Positions 44,275 to 53,573 of a DNA stretch of 64,000 nt are shown one piece after another. Position numbers and translations under genes: made by a program. The notes beneath the pieces were generated by a model that was given only the letters and a program-made list of their open reading frames with translations, did no database searches and was not told the DNA's origin. How positions within the stretch are numbered: position 1 is the first letter of the stretch; the number at the start of each line of letters is the position of its first letter. The DNA is from an uncultured Clostridia bacterium (GTDB taxonomy: Bacteria; Bacillota; Clostridia; Oscillospirales; Ruminococcaceae), in assembly GCA_947628655.1 (NCBI GenBank), contig CANRAS010000006.1, forward strand, positions 1 through 64,000, written 5' to 3'.

Positions 44275-46209
44275 ATGAAAATTACACTTAAAAACGGAGA
44301 GGCAAGGGAATTTGACGCGGGTATGTCGGCGTTTGACATCGCGCGCGAACTCGGTCTTGCCAAAGCCGCGTGCGCGGCGGAAATCAACGGCAAAGTCTGC
44401 GATATGCGGACTGTGGTAAACGAGGACTGCAATGTGAATATCCTCACATTTGAGGACGAGCAGGGTCAGAGGGCGTTCAATCATACCGCGTCGCATATTC
44501 TCGCGCAGGCGGTAAAGCGCCTGTTCCCGAAAACAAAACTCGCAATTGGTCCCGCCGTTGACAACGGATTTTATTACGATTTCGACACCGATGAACCGTT
44601 CACATCGGACACTCTCGAAAAGATAGAGACTGAAATGAAGAAAATCGTCAAGGAGAGCATAAAACTCGAACAGTTTACGCTTTCTCCCGACGAGGCGATA
44701 AAGTTTCTCGAAGAACAGGGCGAGCCTTATAAAGTCGAACTATGCAAAGAACACGCCGACAAGGGCGAACCTATCTCGTTCTACAAACAGGGCGATTTTA
44801 CAGACCTTTGCGCGGGTCCGCACCTTATGTCAACTTCTTCGGTAAAGGCGTTCAAGCTGACGTCCGTGACGGGCGCATATTGGCGCGGGAGCGAGAAGAA
44901 CAAGATGCTTACGAGAATATACGGCACGGCGTTCCCGAACAAGGACGCACTGCACGAGTATCTCGAACGCGTTGAGGAGGCGAAAAAGCGCGACCATAAT
45001 AAACTCGGACGCGAACTCGAATATTTCACGACCGTTGATTATATCGGGCAAGGTCTGCCTATACTTTTACCGAAAGGCGCAAAGGTCATTCAGATACTTT
45101 CGCGCTGGATAGAGGACTTGGAGGACTCGAAGGGCTACGTCCGCACGAAAACGCCGTATATGGCAAAGCGCGAACTGTATAAGATTTCGGGGCATTGGGA
45201 CCACTACCTCGACGGAATGTTCGTTTTGGGCGACCCGAACGATGAAACAAAGGAATGTTTCGCGCTCCGTCCGATGACGTGTCCGTTCCAATATCAGGTG
45301 TTCCTGAACAGGCAGAGAAGTTACCGCGATTTGCCTATGCGGCTCGGCGAAACGTCCACGCTGTTCAGAAACGAGGACAGCGGAGAAATGCACGGGCTTA
45401 TCAGAGTACGGCAGTTTACGATTTCTGAGGGACATCTTATTCTCCGTCCCGAACAGCTTGAAGAAGAATTTAAGGGTTGCCTTGAACTTGCAAAATATTG
45501 CCTTGACACCGTGGGAATGTTGGAGGACTGCACGTTCCGCTTTTCGCAGTGGGATCCGAATAATACCGAAAAATATATCGGCACGGCGGAGCAGTGGGAC
45601 GAGGCGCAGGGCGTTATGGAGAAGATACTCAAAGACCTTGACGTTCCGTACACGGTAGGTATAGACGAGGCGGCGTTCTACGGACCGAAACTCGATATAC
45701 AGTATCACAATGTATTCGGCAAGGAAGATACGATTGTAACTATTCAGATAGACCAGATGCTTGCCGAAAAATTCGGTATGGAATACGTTGACGTAGACGG
45801 CACGAAGAAAACGCCGTATATCATTCACCGCACATCGCTGGGCTGTTACGAGAGAACGCTCGCTTACCTTATCGAAAAATACGCGGGCGCGCTTCCGCTG
45901 TGGATGTCGCCCGAACAGGTGCGCATACTCCCCGTTACAGACCGCGCAAAGGAATACGGCGAGGGTATCGCAAAACGGCTTACCGATATGGGCTTGCGCG
46001 TAACGGTAGATAACCGCAACGAGAAAATAGGATACAAAATCCGTCAGGCTCAGCTTGAAAAGATACCGTATTTCTTTATCGTCGGCGACAAGGAAGTCGA
46101 GGACAACACCGTTTCACTGCGTTCGCGCAAGGACGGCGATCTGGGCGCGTCACCGACGGAGGACGTAATAGCGAAAATCATCAAGGAAAACGCGGAGAAA
46201 GCGAAATAA
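44275..46209 (+). CDS. thrS: Threonyl-tRNA synthetase
   Basis: 644 residues. TGS domain (about 1-60), editing domain with HTASHILAQAVKR (about 75-225), class II core with RPMTCPFQYQVF (catalytic Cys) and a His in IHRTSLGCYERT, and an anticodon-binding domain from about 540 (VRILPVTDRAKEYG). All domains complete. GGAAAGGAAC precedes the ATG. One tRNA-Thr gene of this genome is severed at the other end of the window, but other tRNA-Thr genes must exist. Confidence 0.97.
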   Translation: MKITLKNGEAREFDAGMSAFDIARELGLAKAACAAEINGKVCDMRTVVNEDCNVNILTFEDEQGQRAFNHTASHILAQAVKRLFPKTKLAIGPAVDNGFYYDFDTDEPFTSDTLEKIETEMKKIVKESIKLEQFTLSPDEAIKFLEEQGEPYKVELCKEHADKGEPISFYKQGDFTDLCAGPHLMSTSSVKAFKLTSVTGAYWRGSEKNKMLTRIYGTAFPNKDALHEYLERVEEAKKRDHNKLGRELEYFTTVDYIGQGLPILLPKGAKVIQILSRWIEDLEDSKGYVRTKTPYMAKRELYKISGHWDHYLDGMFVLGDPNDETKECFALRPMTCPFQYQVFLNRQRSYRDLPMRLGETSTLFRNEDSGEMHGLIRVRQFTISEGHLILRPEQLEEEFKGCLELAKYCLDTVGMLEDCTFRFSQWDPNNTEKYIGTAEQWDEAQGVMEKILKDLDVPYTVGIDEAAFYGPKLDIQYHNVFGKEDTIVTIQIDQMLAEKFGMEYVDVDGTKKTPYIIHRTSLGCYERTLAYLIEKYAGALPLWMSPEQVRILPVTDRAKEYGEGIAKRLTDMGLRVTVDNRNEKIGYKIRQAQLEKIPYFFIVGDKEVEDNTVSLRSRKDGDLGASPTEDVIAKIIKENAEKAK

Positions 46210-46224
46210 TAAGGAGGAGCAGAT

Positions 46225-46764
46225 TTGGCAGACAGCAAAACATATCAGTTTGAGAACGCGAAAAGCGATACTCCCGCAAAGGACGAGGAAAAGGAACTCA
46301 GCTGGCTTGTAGACCTTAAAGACCTCAACAAGGATTTGGAACAGCGTATTCTTGAGGCTAATAAAGATACGACAAAAGTAAAGTGGAACAAACTTCTCCC
46401 CGACCTTATGGGCGCGGATATTCTTATGGCGGGACAGTTCACGGACAGCCTCGACGAATACGGAAATCGTCAGCTTAATATTCTGATGATGCAAAAGGAC
46501 GGACACGTTATCATTCCGTTCTTCACAAGCCCCGACAGGGTGAGCGTGCTTGCAAATCCCGAACAGACGCAGTTCGATATAATGAAAGTGAACACGGTGC
46601 GTTTCTTTCAGTCGATAGCGGGGAAACCGTGCGTTTTAAATCCGCTGTCGGATTATTCGAGATTGTTCAGTCCGTTCGAGATGAAAATACTCGCCGCGGA
46701 AAATATCGACAAAGCCCCGCCGCTCCCGCGAAAGCCTGTGAAAAAAGACGAGAGCGCCGAATAA
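46225..46764 (+). CDS. SseB-domain protein
   Basis: 179 residues, cytoplasmic. The SseB N-terminal fold is recognised in DILMAGQFTDS, GHVIIPFFTSPDRVS and GKPCVLNPLSDYSRLFSPFEM. Role uncertain; relatives are secretion chaperone-like but common in non-pathogens. TTG start 46225 follows AAGGAGGAG. 15 bp after thrS. Confidence 0.8.
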   Translation: MADSKTYQFENAKSDTPAKDEEKELSWLVDLKDLNKDLEQRILEANKDTTKVKWNKLLPDLMGADILMAGQFTDSLDEYGNRQLNILMMQKDGHVIIPFFTSPDRVSVLANPEQTQFDIMKVNTVRFFQSIAGKPCVLNPLSDYSRLFSPFEMKILAAENIDKAPPLPRKPVKKDESAE

Positions 46765-46805
46765 TTTATTATAATTTACATCTGTTTAGATAAAGAGGGA
46801 AAGTC

Positions 46806-47792
46806 TTGAACGATTATAACGATAATAACAACACACTCCCCGAAAATGCGGGGGAACGCAGAACGTTCCAAAAACTCAGCATTATAGTGCCGTGCTATAA
46901 CGAGGAAGAAAGCGTTCCGCTGTTCTATGCGGAAACGATGAAACAAGCGCCGTTTTTCAGTTCAAAAAATGTGGAGCTTGAATTTATCTTCGTAAACGAC
47001 GGCTCCCGCGACAAGACGGCGCAGGCGATAAAATCACTCCGCGAAAAAGACGACCGTGTACACATGGTGTCGTTTTCGAGGAATTTCGGCAAGGAGTCGG
47101 CAATCTTTGCGGGGCTTGAAAAGGCAGACGGCGACCTTGTGGTGCTTATGGACGTTGACCTGCAAGACCCGCCCGCGCTCTTGCCTCAAATGTATACTCA
47201 CATTGCCGAAGAGGGTTATGACGCGGTAGGTTCGCGGCGCGTTACGCGTTCGGGAGAACCGCCCGTGCGTTCGTGGTTTGCGCGGCGGTTCTACGGACTT
47301 ATGCGCAAAATATCCTCAACCGAAATAGTAGACGGCGCGCGCGACTATCGAATGATGACGCGCAAAGTGGTAGACGCGATACTCGCGATGAAAGAAACGG
47401 GACGTTTTTCAAAGGGAATATTCGGCTGGGTCGGCTATAAAACAAAGTGGCTGGAATATGAAAACATAAACCGCGTAGCGGGCGAAACAAAGTGGTCGTT
47501 CAGGAAACTGTTTATGTATTCGATAGACGGCATTGTGGCGTTCTCGACAGCGCCGCTGGCGATACCCGTGATAATGGGGATAATGTTCTGGCTCGCGGCG
47601 TTTGTGCTGTTGGTGATACTGATAGTCCGCGCCGCGCTCGGATTTAACGTGCTGATGCTCGGACTGTTCGCGCTGATTGCGTTCACGGGCGGAGCGGTGC
47701 TGTTGGGCGTAGGGATTGTCGCAGTATACATCGCGAAACTCTACCTTGAAACAAAAGACCGCCCGAAATATCTCGTGGACGAGGAGTTTTGA
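46806..47792 (+). CDS. Polyprenyl-phosphate glycosyltransferase, GT2 family
   Basis: 328 residues. GT2 domain: LSIIVPCYNEEESVPLF, FVNDGSRDKT, and the metal site VVLMDVDLQDPP. Two C-terminal membrane helices (about 230-255, 265-305). This is the GtrB/DPM1-like class that puts a sugar on undecaprenyl phosphate for envelope glycosylation. TTG start after AGAGGGAAAG. Confidence 0.9.
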   Translation: MNDYNDNNNTLPENAGERRTFQKLSIIVPCYNEEESVPLFYAETMKQAPFFSSKNVELEFIFVNDGSRDKTAQAIKSLREKDDRVHMVSFSRNFGKESAIFAGLEKADGDLVVLMDVDLQDPPALLPQMYTHIAEEGYDAVGSRRVTRSGEPPVRSWFARRFYGLMRKISSTEIVDGARDYRMMTRKVVDAILAMKETGRFSKGIFGWVGYKTKWLEYENINRVAGETKWSFRKLFMYSIDGIVAFSTAPLAIPVIMGIMFWLAAFVLLVILIVRAALGFNVLMLGLFALIAFTGGAVLLGVGIVAVYIAKLYLETKDRPKYLVDEEF

Positions 47793-47832
47793 GAAACAGT
47801 TTACAGTTTATAGTGCTGAGTGCAAAGTAATT
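47793..47832 (+). repeat. Heptanucleotide array, third sequence type
   Basis: AACAGTT, TACAGTT, TATAGTG, CTGAGTG, CAAAGTA: period-7 units of the same sort as at 58450-58600 and 62930-62990, on the opposite strand there. Confidence 0.65.
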
Positions 47833-47869
47833 TTGTCCGCCGACGACGGGAAATGCTTTTTATTTGTTT

Positions 47870-48440
47870 TATACGTTCTCCCCGCCAACGGCGGGAGAGC
47901 GTTAGAGTTTTTAACGCCCGCCGTGGCGGGCGAATTGTTTTTTTGCGCCTCGCCCGCCGTAGGCGGGAAACGCTTTTTGTGTTTGCGTTCTCCCCGCCGA
48001 CGGCGGGGAAAGCGTTAGAGTTTTTAAACGCCCGCCGTGGCTGGTAAATTGTTTTTCACACGCTCACCCGCCGTAGGCGGGAAACGCTTTTTGTGTTTGC
48101 GTTCTCCCCGCCAACGGCGGGGAAAGCGTTAGAGTTTTTAAACGCCCGCCGTGGCTGGTAAATTGTTTTTCGCACGCTCGCCCGCCGTAGGCGGGAAACG
48201 CTTTTTGTGTTTGCGTTCTCCCCGCCGACGGCGGGGAAAAGCGCGGGAGTTTTTAACCCCCGCCGTGGCGGGCAATTGTTTTTTACGCGTTCTCCCGCCG
48301 TAAGCGGGAGAGCTTTTTATTTACACGCTTTCCCCGCCGACGGCGGGGAGAACGTTGGAGTTTTTAACGCCCGCCGTGGCGGGTAAATTGTTTTTTTTGT
48401 GCGCTCGCCCGCCGTAGGCGGGAGAGCGCGGACTGTTACC
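47870..48440. repeat. Tandem array of ~115-bp units with three hairpins each
   Basis: About five copies of GTTCTCCCCGCCGACGGCGG..., AGCGTTAGAGTTTTTAAACG, CCCGCCGTGGC.GGTAAATTG and CCCGCCGTAGGCGGGA. Copies differ by a few bases, some paired. A shortened copy is at 48850-48985. No coding sequence. Confidence 0.88.
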
Positions 48441-48466
48441 CCGCCGTGTGAAATTTCCGTTCCGAA

Positions 48467-48495
48467 TTGACTTTTGCGGGGAAGTGTTGTATAAT
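48467..48495 (+). promoter_or_regulatory. SigA promoter of the DUF4177 gene
   Basis: TTGACT (48467-48472), 17 bases, TATAAT (48490-48495). The leader (48500-48554) contains TGCAAAT-cga-ATTTGCA-type hairpin directly beside AGGAGG. Confidence 0.82.
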
Positions 48496-48554
48496 GGATT
48501 ATAGAAGAAGTTTTGCACTTGCTTTGCAAATCGAAATTTGCAGGAGGATTAAAT

Positions 48555-48752
48555 ATGGATAATTTCGAGTATAAAGTGGTCGTATATGATACAAAAGGTT
48601 TTTGGGGCGGAAACATCGAGTCAAATCAGCTTGAATACCAGCTCAATGTTCTTGGTCGCGATGGATGGGAAATGATAAGCTGTACTTCTACAAGCCAAAT
48701 GTATGGTTCATCCAAAAGCATGGTATGTATATTCAAACGAAAGAAGAATTGA
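48555..48752 (+). CDS. DUF4177 protein
   Basis: 65 residues. Matches the DUF4177 pattern YKVV...LN.LG.DGWE...T (here YKVVVYDTK and LNVLGRDGWEMIS). Function unknown. ATG 48555 follows AGGAGG by seven bases. Single-gene unit; hairpin next to the ribosome site could control translation. Confidence 0.78.
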   Translation: MDNFEYKVVVYDTKGFWGGNIESNQLEYQLNVLGRDGWEMISCTSTSQMYGSSKSMVCIFKRKKN

Positions 48753-48767
48753 TAAATCCCGATTTAC

Positions 48768-48985
48768 CCTGTTAGTAGTTAGAGATTAGCAGTTAGTAGT
48801 TAGTTGTGCGCCGTCTATACTATATGACCGACAACAGCGGGACAGTTTTTGTTTATGCGCTTTCCCGCCTACGGCGGGAAAGCGCGGGAGTTTTTAACCC
48901 CCGCCGTGGCTTGCAATTGTTTTTTACGCGTTCTCCCGCCGTAGGCGGGAGAAGCGCGGACTGTTACCCCGCCGTGATGTTTGGA
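48768..48985. repeat. Heptamer array plus degenerate hairpin units
   Basis: GTTAGTAGTTAGAGATTAGCAG-type heptamers at 48770-48800. Then hairpins CCCGCCTACGGCGGG (48866-48880) and CTCCCGCC-gta-GGCGGGAG, copies of the 47.9-48.4 kb unit. Confidence 0.8.
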
Positions 48986-49014
48986 ATTAACGCATAAAAA
49001 TTCGGCGAACAGGA

Positions 49015-49623
49015 GTGATTATTATAATTCAATTTAAATTTAACATTGAAAATATCAACGAATATCAATGCGGAAATCTCCCGCAAAATTCAATAAAATT
49101 GAAAACGCCCGCGACTGAAGAAATCCAAAAGAAAGCATTTCCTATCGCTGTTGCCCTGTGTTCGGTAATGTTCATTGCAATGTTTTTTAAAACGTTCAGT
49201 AATCATATGAATGTAATTCAGCCGATTTTTATATTGGCAGGCGTTATTTTAGGTTTTCTGCTGATGTTCGTACACGAGATTTTACACGCCGTTGTTTACC
49301 CTAAAAGCGCAAAAGTAACGATAGGAAATTTGAAAAACAAGTTTCTCTTTGTAGTCCTGGCGTCGTATCCGTTAAAACGCGGACGTTTTATTTTGATGTG
49401 TTTACTGCCGTTTGTCTCAAGGATAATTCCGCTGATTATTTTTATATGTTCATCTCCCCATTCGCTCGTTTTGAACGGCATTATGTTCGGCGCGGCTTAG
49501 TTGGGAATGGTATCGCCTTATCCCGATGTTTACAACGTAATCATCGTTTTGAAACAGACCGAAAAGCACGACTATATTATGTTTTACGAAGACGATATGT
49601 ATTGTATTCCTAATCGAAGTTGA
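49015..49623 (+). pseudogene. DUF3267 membrane metalloprotease-like gene with in-frame TAG
   Basis: Three to four membrane helices and FVHEILHAVV (HEXXH zinc-protease motif). The frame is broken by TAG at 49498-49500 after IMFGAA, but continues in the same frame for 40 more codons (LGMVSPYPDVYNVIIVLKQ, CIPNRS) as DUF3267 proteins do. A TGG-to-TAG change would explain it. The start is also odd: GTG 49015 overlaps AGGAG, while the well-spaced codon is ATA 49024. Two lesions suggest decay; without the tail a 161-residue product could still be made. Confidence 0.7.
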
Positions 49624-49667
49624 ATTTAACAACAACAAGCGTATTTCACTAAAATTCCCGCGCGCCC

Positions 49668-49696
49668 TTGACAAATCGGAGGTTTTCTGCTATAAT
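49668..49696 (+). promoter_or_regulatory. SigA promoter of tRNA-Leu
   Basis: TTGACA (49668-49673), 17 bases, TATAAT (49691-49696), preceded by TGC. About 24 bases of leader. Confidence 0.9.
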
Positions 49697-49726
49697 AAAA
49701 AAGGCGGCGCAAACCGCCGTGAATAT

Positions 49727-49811
49727 GCGGGTATGGTGAAACTGGCAGACACGTTGGATTTAGGTTCCAATGCCGAAAGGCGTGCAGGTTCAAGTCCTGT
49801 TACCCGTACCA
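49727..49811 (+). tRNA. tRNA-Leu(UAG)
   Basis: 85 bases. Acceptor GCGGGTA with TACCCGT, long variable arm (TGCCGAAAGGCG), anticodon stem TTGGA/TCCAA with loop TTTAGGT (anticodon TAG), T-arm GCAGGTTCAAGTCCTGT, discriminator A and encoded CCA. The class II long arm and loop fit Leu. Complete and promoter-driven. Confidence 0.95.
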
Positions 49812-49813
49812 AC

Positions 49814-49846
49814 AAACCGCCCTTGCAGAGCAAGGGCGGTTTGTTG
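49814..49846 (+). terminator. Terminator of tRNA-Leu
   Basis: A 13-bp perfect stem AAACCGCCCTTGC-aga-GCAAGGGCGGTTT followed by GTTGG; the poly-T is short, but the stem is very stable. Confidence 0.75.
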
Positions 49847-49849
49847 GTC

Positions 49850-50038
49850 GCAATGGGCTTTTTTGCCGCCTTACGGCGGCGGCAAAAGCCTCATTGCTGG
49901 CAATGTTCCGCTCGAAAAGCCCTAAAGGCTTTTCGATTTCGCTTCGCTTACGCTGCGCGAAATACCGCGTAACATTGCGGGGGTTGCGGTTCTCGGATAG
50001 CGTGGCGCCGGGTCGTTTTTTTCTATGCTCGCCGCGCT
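49850..50038. repeat. Hairpin-rich intergenic segment
   Basis: CGAAAAGCC-ctaaa-GGCTTTTCG, GCCGCC-tta-CGGCGGC, and outer AATGTT..AACATT pairing over 49900-49975 form nested stems. Similar in style to the large elements, but without heptamer arrays. No gene seen. Confidence 0.55.
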
Positions 50039-50075
50039 TTGCGCGGCATCGCTAAATTTTACCCCCGCCCTCCAC

Positions 50076-50104
50076 TTGACAATCCCGCCAATCGGTGTTA
50101 TAAT
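50076..50104 (+). promoter_or_regulatory. SigA promoter of fliB
   Basis: TTGACA (50076-50081), 17 bases, TATAAT (50099-50104). Confidence 0.9.
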
Positions 50105-50140
50105 AGAGAAAGCAATTGCTATTACATAGGAGGAATTATT

Positions 50141-51340
50141 ATGTTTTTCAGACAACCTCGTTATTTTGCCGACTTCAAGTGCGTCGGCGGGGAATGTCCT
50201 AACTCTTGTTGTATTGGTTGGGCTATTTTCTGGAACAAAAGTGAAATAGACAAAGTAATAAACGCGCCGAATTGTTCTCCCGAACTTAAAGCGTTAATGG
50301 AAAGTTCGTTTCATATCATAAAGGAAAGCGACGACCCGCTTTACGCGGTTACGCTGAAAGACGACCGCCGTTGTCCGTTCCTAACGGAGGATAACTTCTG
50401 CCGTATTCAGCGGGAACTCGGCGCGGAGTATCTTTCGGACGTATGCTCGATATATCCCCGCGCACATTTTATTACCAAAAACACCTGCTACAACTATTGC
50501 TTTATGTCCTGCCCCATTGTTATGCACAAACTGCTCAATGAGGACAGGAGCGCAGACCTTGTAAACCTGCGGATAAAAGAGCCTGTTACGATGAAAAACG
50601 CGCTGAAATTCTCCGACAAAACCAAAGGCGAACACCCCGCGACCGAATACCACGAGGAAATAACGGAACTGTTTTACGATATTATTTCCGACCGCAAAAA
50701 TTCCGTTGAAACCAATGTAATACTTGGCGCGCTGGCGGCACAACTGCTTACTAAAACAGCAGACAACGGCGATTACGACAAAATTCCGCTTGCCATTCAG
50801 GAAATACGAAAACAACTCCACAGCGGCGCAGAACTTAAATCCATAGAAAACATAAAGCCGAATTACAGTCTGAAAGCGTCCACACTGGGCAAATTTCTTA
50901 CATTCTTTACAAAGCTGAACCTGCTCGCGCCCATTTCCGATGAAAACGGCAATATCAGCGTTGAACTCTACAACAAAGGCGAACAGCGTCTAGCCGAAGT
51001 CTACAAGGACAAGACGTTCTGGCTTAGAAATGTCGCGCTGAATTTGCTCTTGGAACTTCGCGTTCCTCTTTATCCCGTTGAGCGCAATATATTTGAGAAC
51101 TACGCGCTTTACGCGGCGTCATTGGGTATGATGAAGTATGCGGCGGTAGTTGCGGCGGTGCTGACGCTGGGCAACACGAACGATGACGCGGTAAAAAAGA
51201 CCGACGAGATAGTCACCACAACTTCGGCGATTATAGCGAGAAATTTCGCACATTCTCCCGAAAAAGTAAAACTCCTGCTTGAGATGATGGAACGCGCGAA
51301 GTTTTTGACGCCTGCGCATTTGGCGTTGTTTATGAAATAG
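50141..51340 (+). CDS. fliB: FliB-like flagellin lysine N-methylase
   Basis: 399 residues. The Cys-rich N-terminal motif CVGGECPNSCCIGW, then RRCPFL, FCRIQRELG and LSDVCSIYPR match the FliB/YkgJ-type metal-cluster domain. Known members methylate lysines on flagellin; homologs in non-flagellated Clostridia exist, so the target here is open. ATG 50141 follows AGGAGG; an in-frame start about 100 bases earlier precedes the promoter. No flagellar gene is in this window. Its TAG stop opens a heptanucleotide array. Confidence 0.85.
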   Translation: MFFRQPRYFADFKCVGGECPNSCCIGWAIFWNKSEIDKVINAPNCSPELKALMESSFHIIKESDDPLYAVTLKDDRRCPFLTEDNFCRIQRELGAEYLSDVCSIYPRAHFITKNTCYNYCFMSCPIVMHKLLNEDRSADLVNLRIKEPVTMKNALKFSDKTKGEHPATEYHEEITELFYDIISDRKNSVETNVILGALAAQLLTKTADNGDYDKIPLAIQEIRKQLHSGAELKSIENIKPNYSLKASTLGKFLTFFTKLNLLAPISDENGNISVELYNKGEQRLAEVYKDKTFWLRNVALNLLLELRVPLYPVERNIFENYALYAASLGMMKYAAVVAAVLTLGNTNDDAVKKTDEIVTTTSAIIARNFAHSPEKVKLLLEMMERAKFLTPAHLALFMK

Positions 51341-52110
51341 AGGCTAGAGGTTTAGAGGCTGGAGGCTAGAGCGTGGCGGAGAGCCACGCTGTAATTAGTC
51401 GCCGCAGGCGAGGGAAAGTTTCGCCAGCCTTTTCAAAGGCTGCGGGGTCACGGGGCAGAGCCCCGTGTCGCCGCGCAGCGGCGAAACAAACAGCCGCCGA
51501 AAGGCGGCTGTTATCAACCCAACTCGTGCAGCTTTTCCCGCGCCCGACCGAATTTCCCCCGCAAGGGGGAAAGAGGGAAGAACGCGAGGAAAAGCTGCCA
51601 AGGGCGCGCCGTGAACCGCTAACACAAAGCCACTCAACCGCCGTAAGGCAACCCAGCGCCACATAGCCCGCGTTTTGCGCGGAGCGCAAAACAACGGCGC
51701 GTAAGCGCCGTTAATTCGCCGTCAGGCGAATTGCGGGCGGTCGGGCAACGGCGCGTACACGGTCGGCGCAGGCGCGTTTGACGTAGGGCGGTTGCGGTAC
51801 GCGGGATAAGGGCGCGGGGCGCTTGAATTGAGCCACGCCGAACGCGCCTTTACAACGGTGAAGTTGCTTTGAGCGACGGGGCGGTGTGGCTATGGGTCAC
51901 AACGCCCCCTTATCGCGGTGGGGGCGTTTTCTCGCGCCCCCGTATTCTCCGCGCCCATACGGGCGCGTCGAATTGCGGGGGCACTCGAAAACGCGACGGT
52001 TTGCCGTCTGACCTTTGCTAACGCAAAGGTCACCCCGCCTGTCGGCGGGGTCGTTTGGCTAACGCCAAACGACGGCAAACCGCAAAACGCGCCTGCTGTC
52101 CCTTAAGCGC
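51338..52110. repeat. Element C: mosaic of hairpin modules with heptamer array
   Basis: Starts with TAGAGGC/TAGAGGT/TTAGAGG heptamers at the fliB stop. Modules: GTTTCGCCAGCC...CGAAAC hairpin set (51417-51486), CAGCCGCC-gaaa-GGCGGCTG, TTTCCCCC-gcaa-GGGGGAAA, GTTTTGCGC-gga-GCGCAAAAC, ACGGCGC-gtaa-GCGCCGT, and the cloverleaf in the opposite orientation (51996-52082). Segments 51380-51620 and 51661-51850 recur at 62034-62290 and 62690-62880. No gene. Confidence 0.85.
51996..52082. repeat. 87-nt cloverleaf-forming segment, copy C
   Basis: Closing stem CGGTTTGCCGTC/GACGGCAAACCG, arms TGACCTTTGC-taac-GCAAAGGTCA, CCCCGCC-tgtc-GGCGGGG and GTTTGGC-taac-GCCAAAC. The first arm is different from both A and B, yet perfectly paired. 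Confidence 0.85.
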
Positions 52111-52144
52111 CGAACACAAAATTTTTTATTTGAGATGATTATAT

Positions 52145-53509
52145 ATGAAAAACAATAAAGCTATATTCAAACGCGCCCTCGCGCTTGCCGTGCCTATGAT
52201 GATACAAAACGGCATAACAAACGCCGTGGGCTTGGTCGATAACATCATGGTCGGCAAACTCGGCACGGAGGCGATAACCGCCGTGTCTATCGCGGGTCAG
52301 CTTATCTTCGTGTTTAATCTCGGAATATTCGGCGGGCTGTCGGGTCCCGGAATATTCGGAGCGCAGTATTACGGTCAGAAAAACACCGAGGGCTTTCGCT
52401 CAACGGTAAGAATTAAGCACCTTATCGGACTAGCCGTCCTCGCCGTCGGCTTGGGCGTGTTTTTATTGGGCGGAGAACAGCTTATCGGCTTGTATCTGAA
52501 AGGTGAAAGCGCCGACATCGACCCCGTACTCACAATGCGCCTTGCAAAGCAGTATTTAAACACAATGCTCTGGGGCTTGCCCCCGTTTGTCATAACTCAG
52601 ATTTACGCGTCGAGCCTGCGCGAAACAGGGGACTCTCTGCGCCCAATGGTCGCGGGCGTGGCAAGCGTTATTATCGACATCGCGTTCAACTGGCTTTTGA
52701 TTTACGGAAATCTGGGATTTCCGCGTTTGGAAGTGCGCGGCGCGGCTGTCGCTACCGTAATGGCGCGTTTCGCCGAAATGCTGATAGTTGTCGTTTGGGC
52801 GTTCGCGTCACGAAAAAAACACGAGTTCCTTATAGGTCTGTACAAAACCCTGCTCGTTCCGAAAACCACGGCAAAGAATATGCTCAAAAAAACTTTGCCG
52901 ATATTCGCGAATGAATTTTTGTGGGCGGGCGGGATAGCCGCGCTTACGCAATGTTATTCAAAACGCGGACTGGATATTGTCGCGGGGCTGAACATTTCAA
53001 ACGCGCTGTGCAATCTGCTGAACGTCGTATTCATCGCGCTCGGAAACGCCGTCGGAATACTTGTCGGTCAAACCCTCGGCGCAAAGCATTACAAGGAGGC
53101 AAAGACCGAGGCGTTCAAACTGATGTGGTTCACGGGGGCGGTTTCGGCATTGCTGACGGTTATTCTTGTCGCGATTTCGGGAGCATTTCCGAACCTTTAC
53201 GACACCTCCGAAAGCGTTCGTTTGACAGCGACTAACTTCATAATCATAACCGCGCTTTTCTTCCCCGTTCAAGGATTTTTGAACGCGCTCTATTTCACGC
53301 TCCGCAGCGGCGGGAAAACTTTAGTGACGTTCCTGTTCGACAGCGTTTTCACATGGGCAGTTTCCGTGCCGACGGCGCTGTTGCTTTGCAATCTCACCGC
53401 CCTGCCGATTTTCGCCGTTTACGCTATTGTGCAGACTTTAGACTTGATAAAAGTCTGCGTAGGCTACGCGCTTATCAAAAAAGGCGTTTGGATAAGCAAC
53501 ATTGTTTAG
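52145..53509 (+). CDS. MATE-family efflux transporter
   Basis: 454 residues with about 12 membrane helices in two homologous halves. NAVGLVDNIMVGKLG in helix 1 and NAVGILVGQTLGAKHYKEAK in the second half are characteristic. Exports cationic drugs or metabolites using Na+ or H+. TTTGAG precedes the ATG, a weak site. Single-gene unit; promoter not obvious in the repeat-rich upstream region. Confidence 0.9.
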   Translation: MKNNKAIFKRALALAVPMMIQNGITNAVGLVDNIMVGKLGTEAITAVSIAGQLIFVFNLGIFGGLSGPGIFGAQYYGQKNTEGFRSTVRIKHLIGLAVLAVGLGVFLLGGEQLIGLYLKGESADIDPVLTMRLAKQYLNTMLWGLPPFVITQIYASSLRETGDSLRPMVAGVASVIIDIAFNWLLIYGNLGFPRLEVRGAAVATVMARFAEMLIVVVWAFASRKKHEFLIGLYKTLLVPKTTAKNMLKKTLPIFANEFLWAGGIAALTQCYSKRGLDIVAGLNISNALCNLLNVVFIALGNAVGILVGQTLGAKHYKEAKTEAFKLMWFTGAVSALLTVILVAISGAFPNLYDTSESVRLTATNFIIITALFFPVQGFLNALYFTLRSGGKTLVTFLFDSVFTWAVSVPTALLLCNLTALPIFAVYAIVQTLDLIKVCVGYALIKKGVWISNIV

Positions 53510-53544
53510 GAAAAAACACCGAGTTCAATTTGTCCGTAAACCAC

Positions 53545-53573
53545 TTGACAAGAATTGTAAATAATGCTATAAT
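53545..53573 (+). promoter_or_regulatory. SigA promoter of the EAL gene
   Basis: TTGACA (53545-53550), 17 bases, TATAAT (53568-53573), preceded by TGC. Confidence 0.9.
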
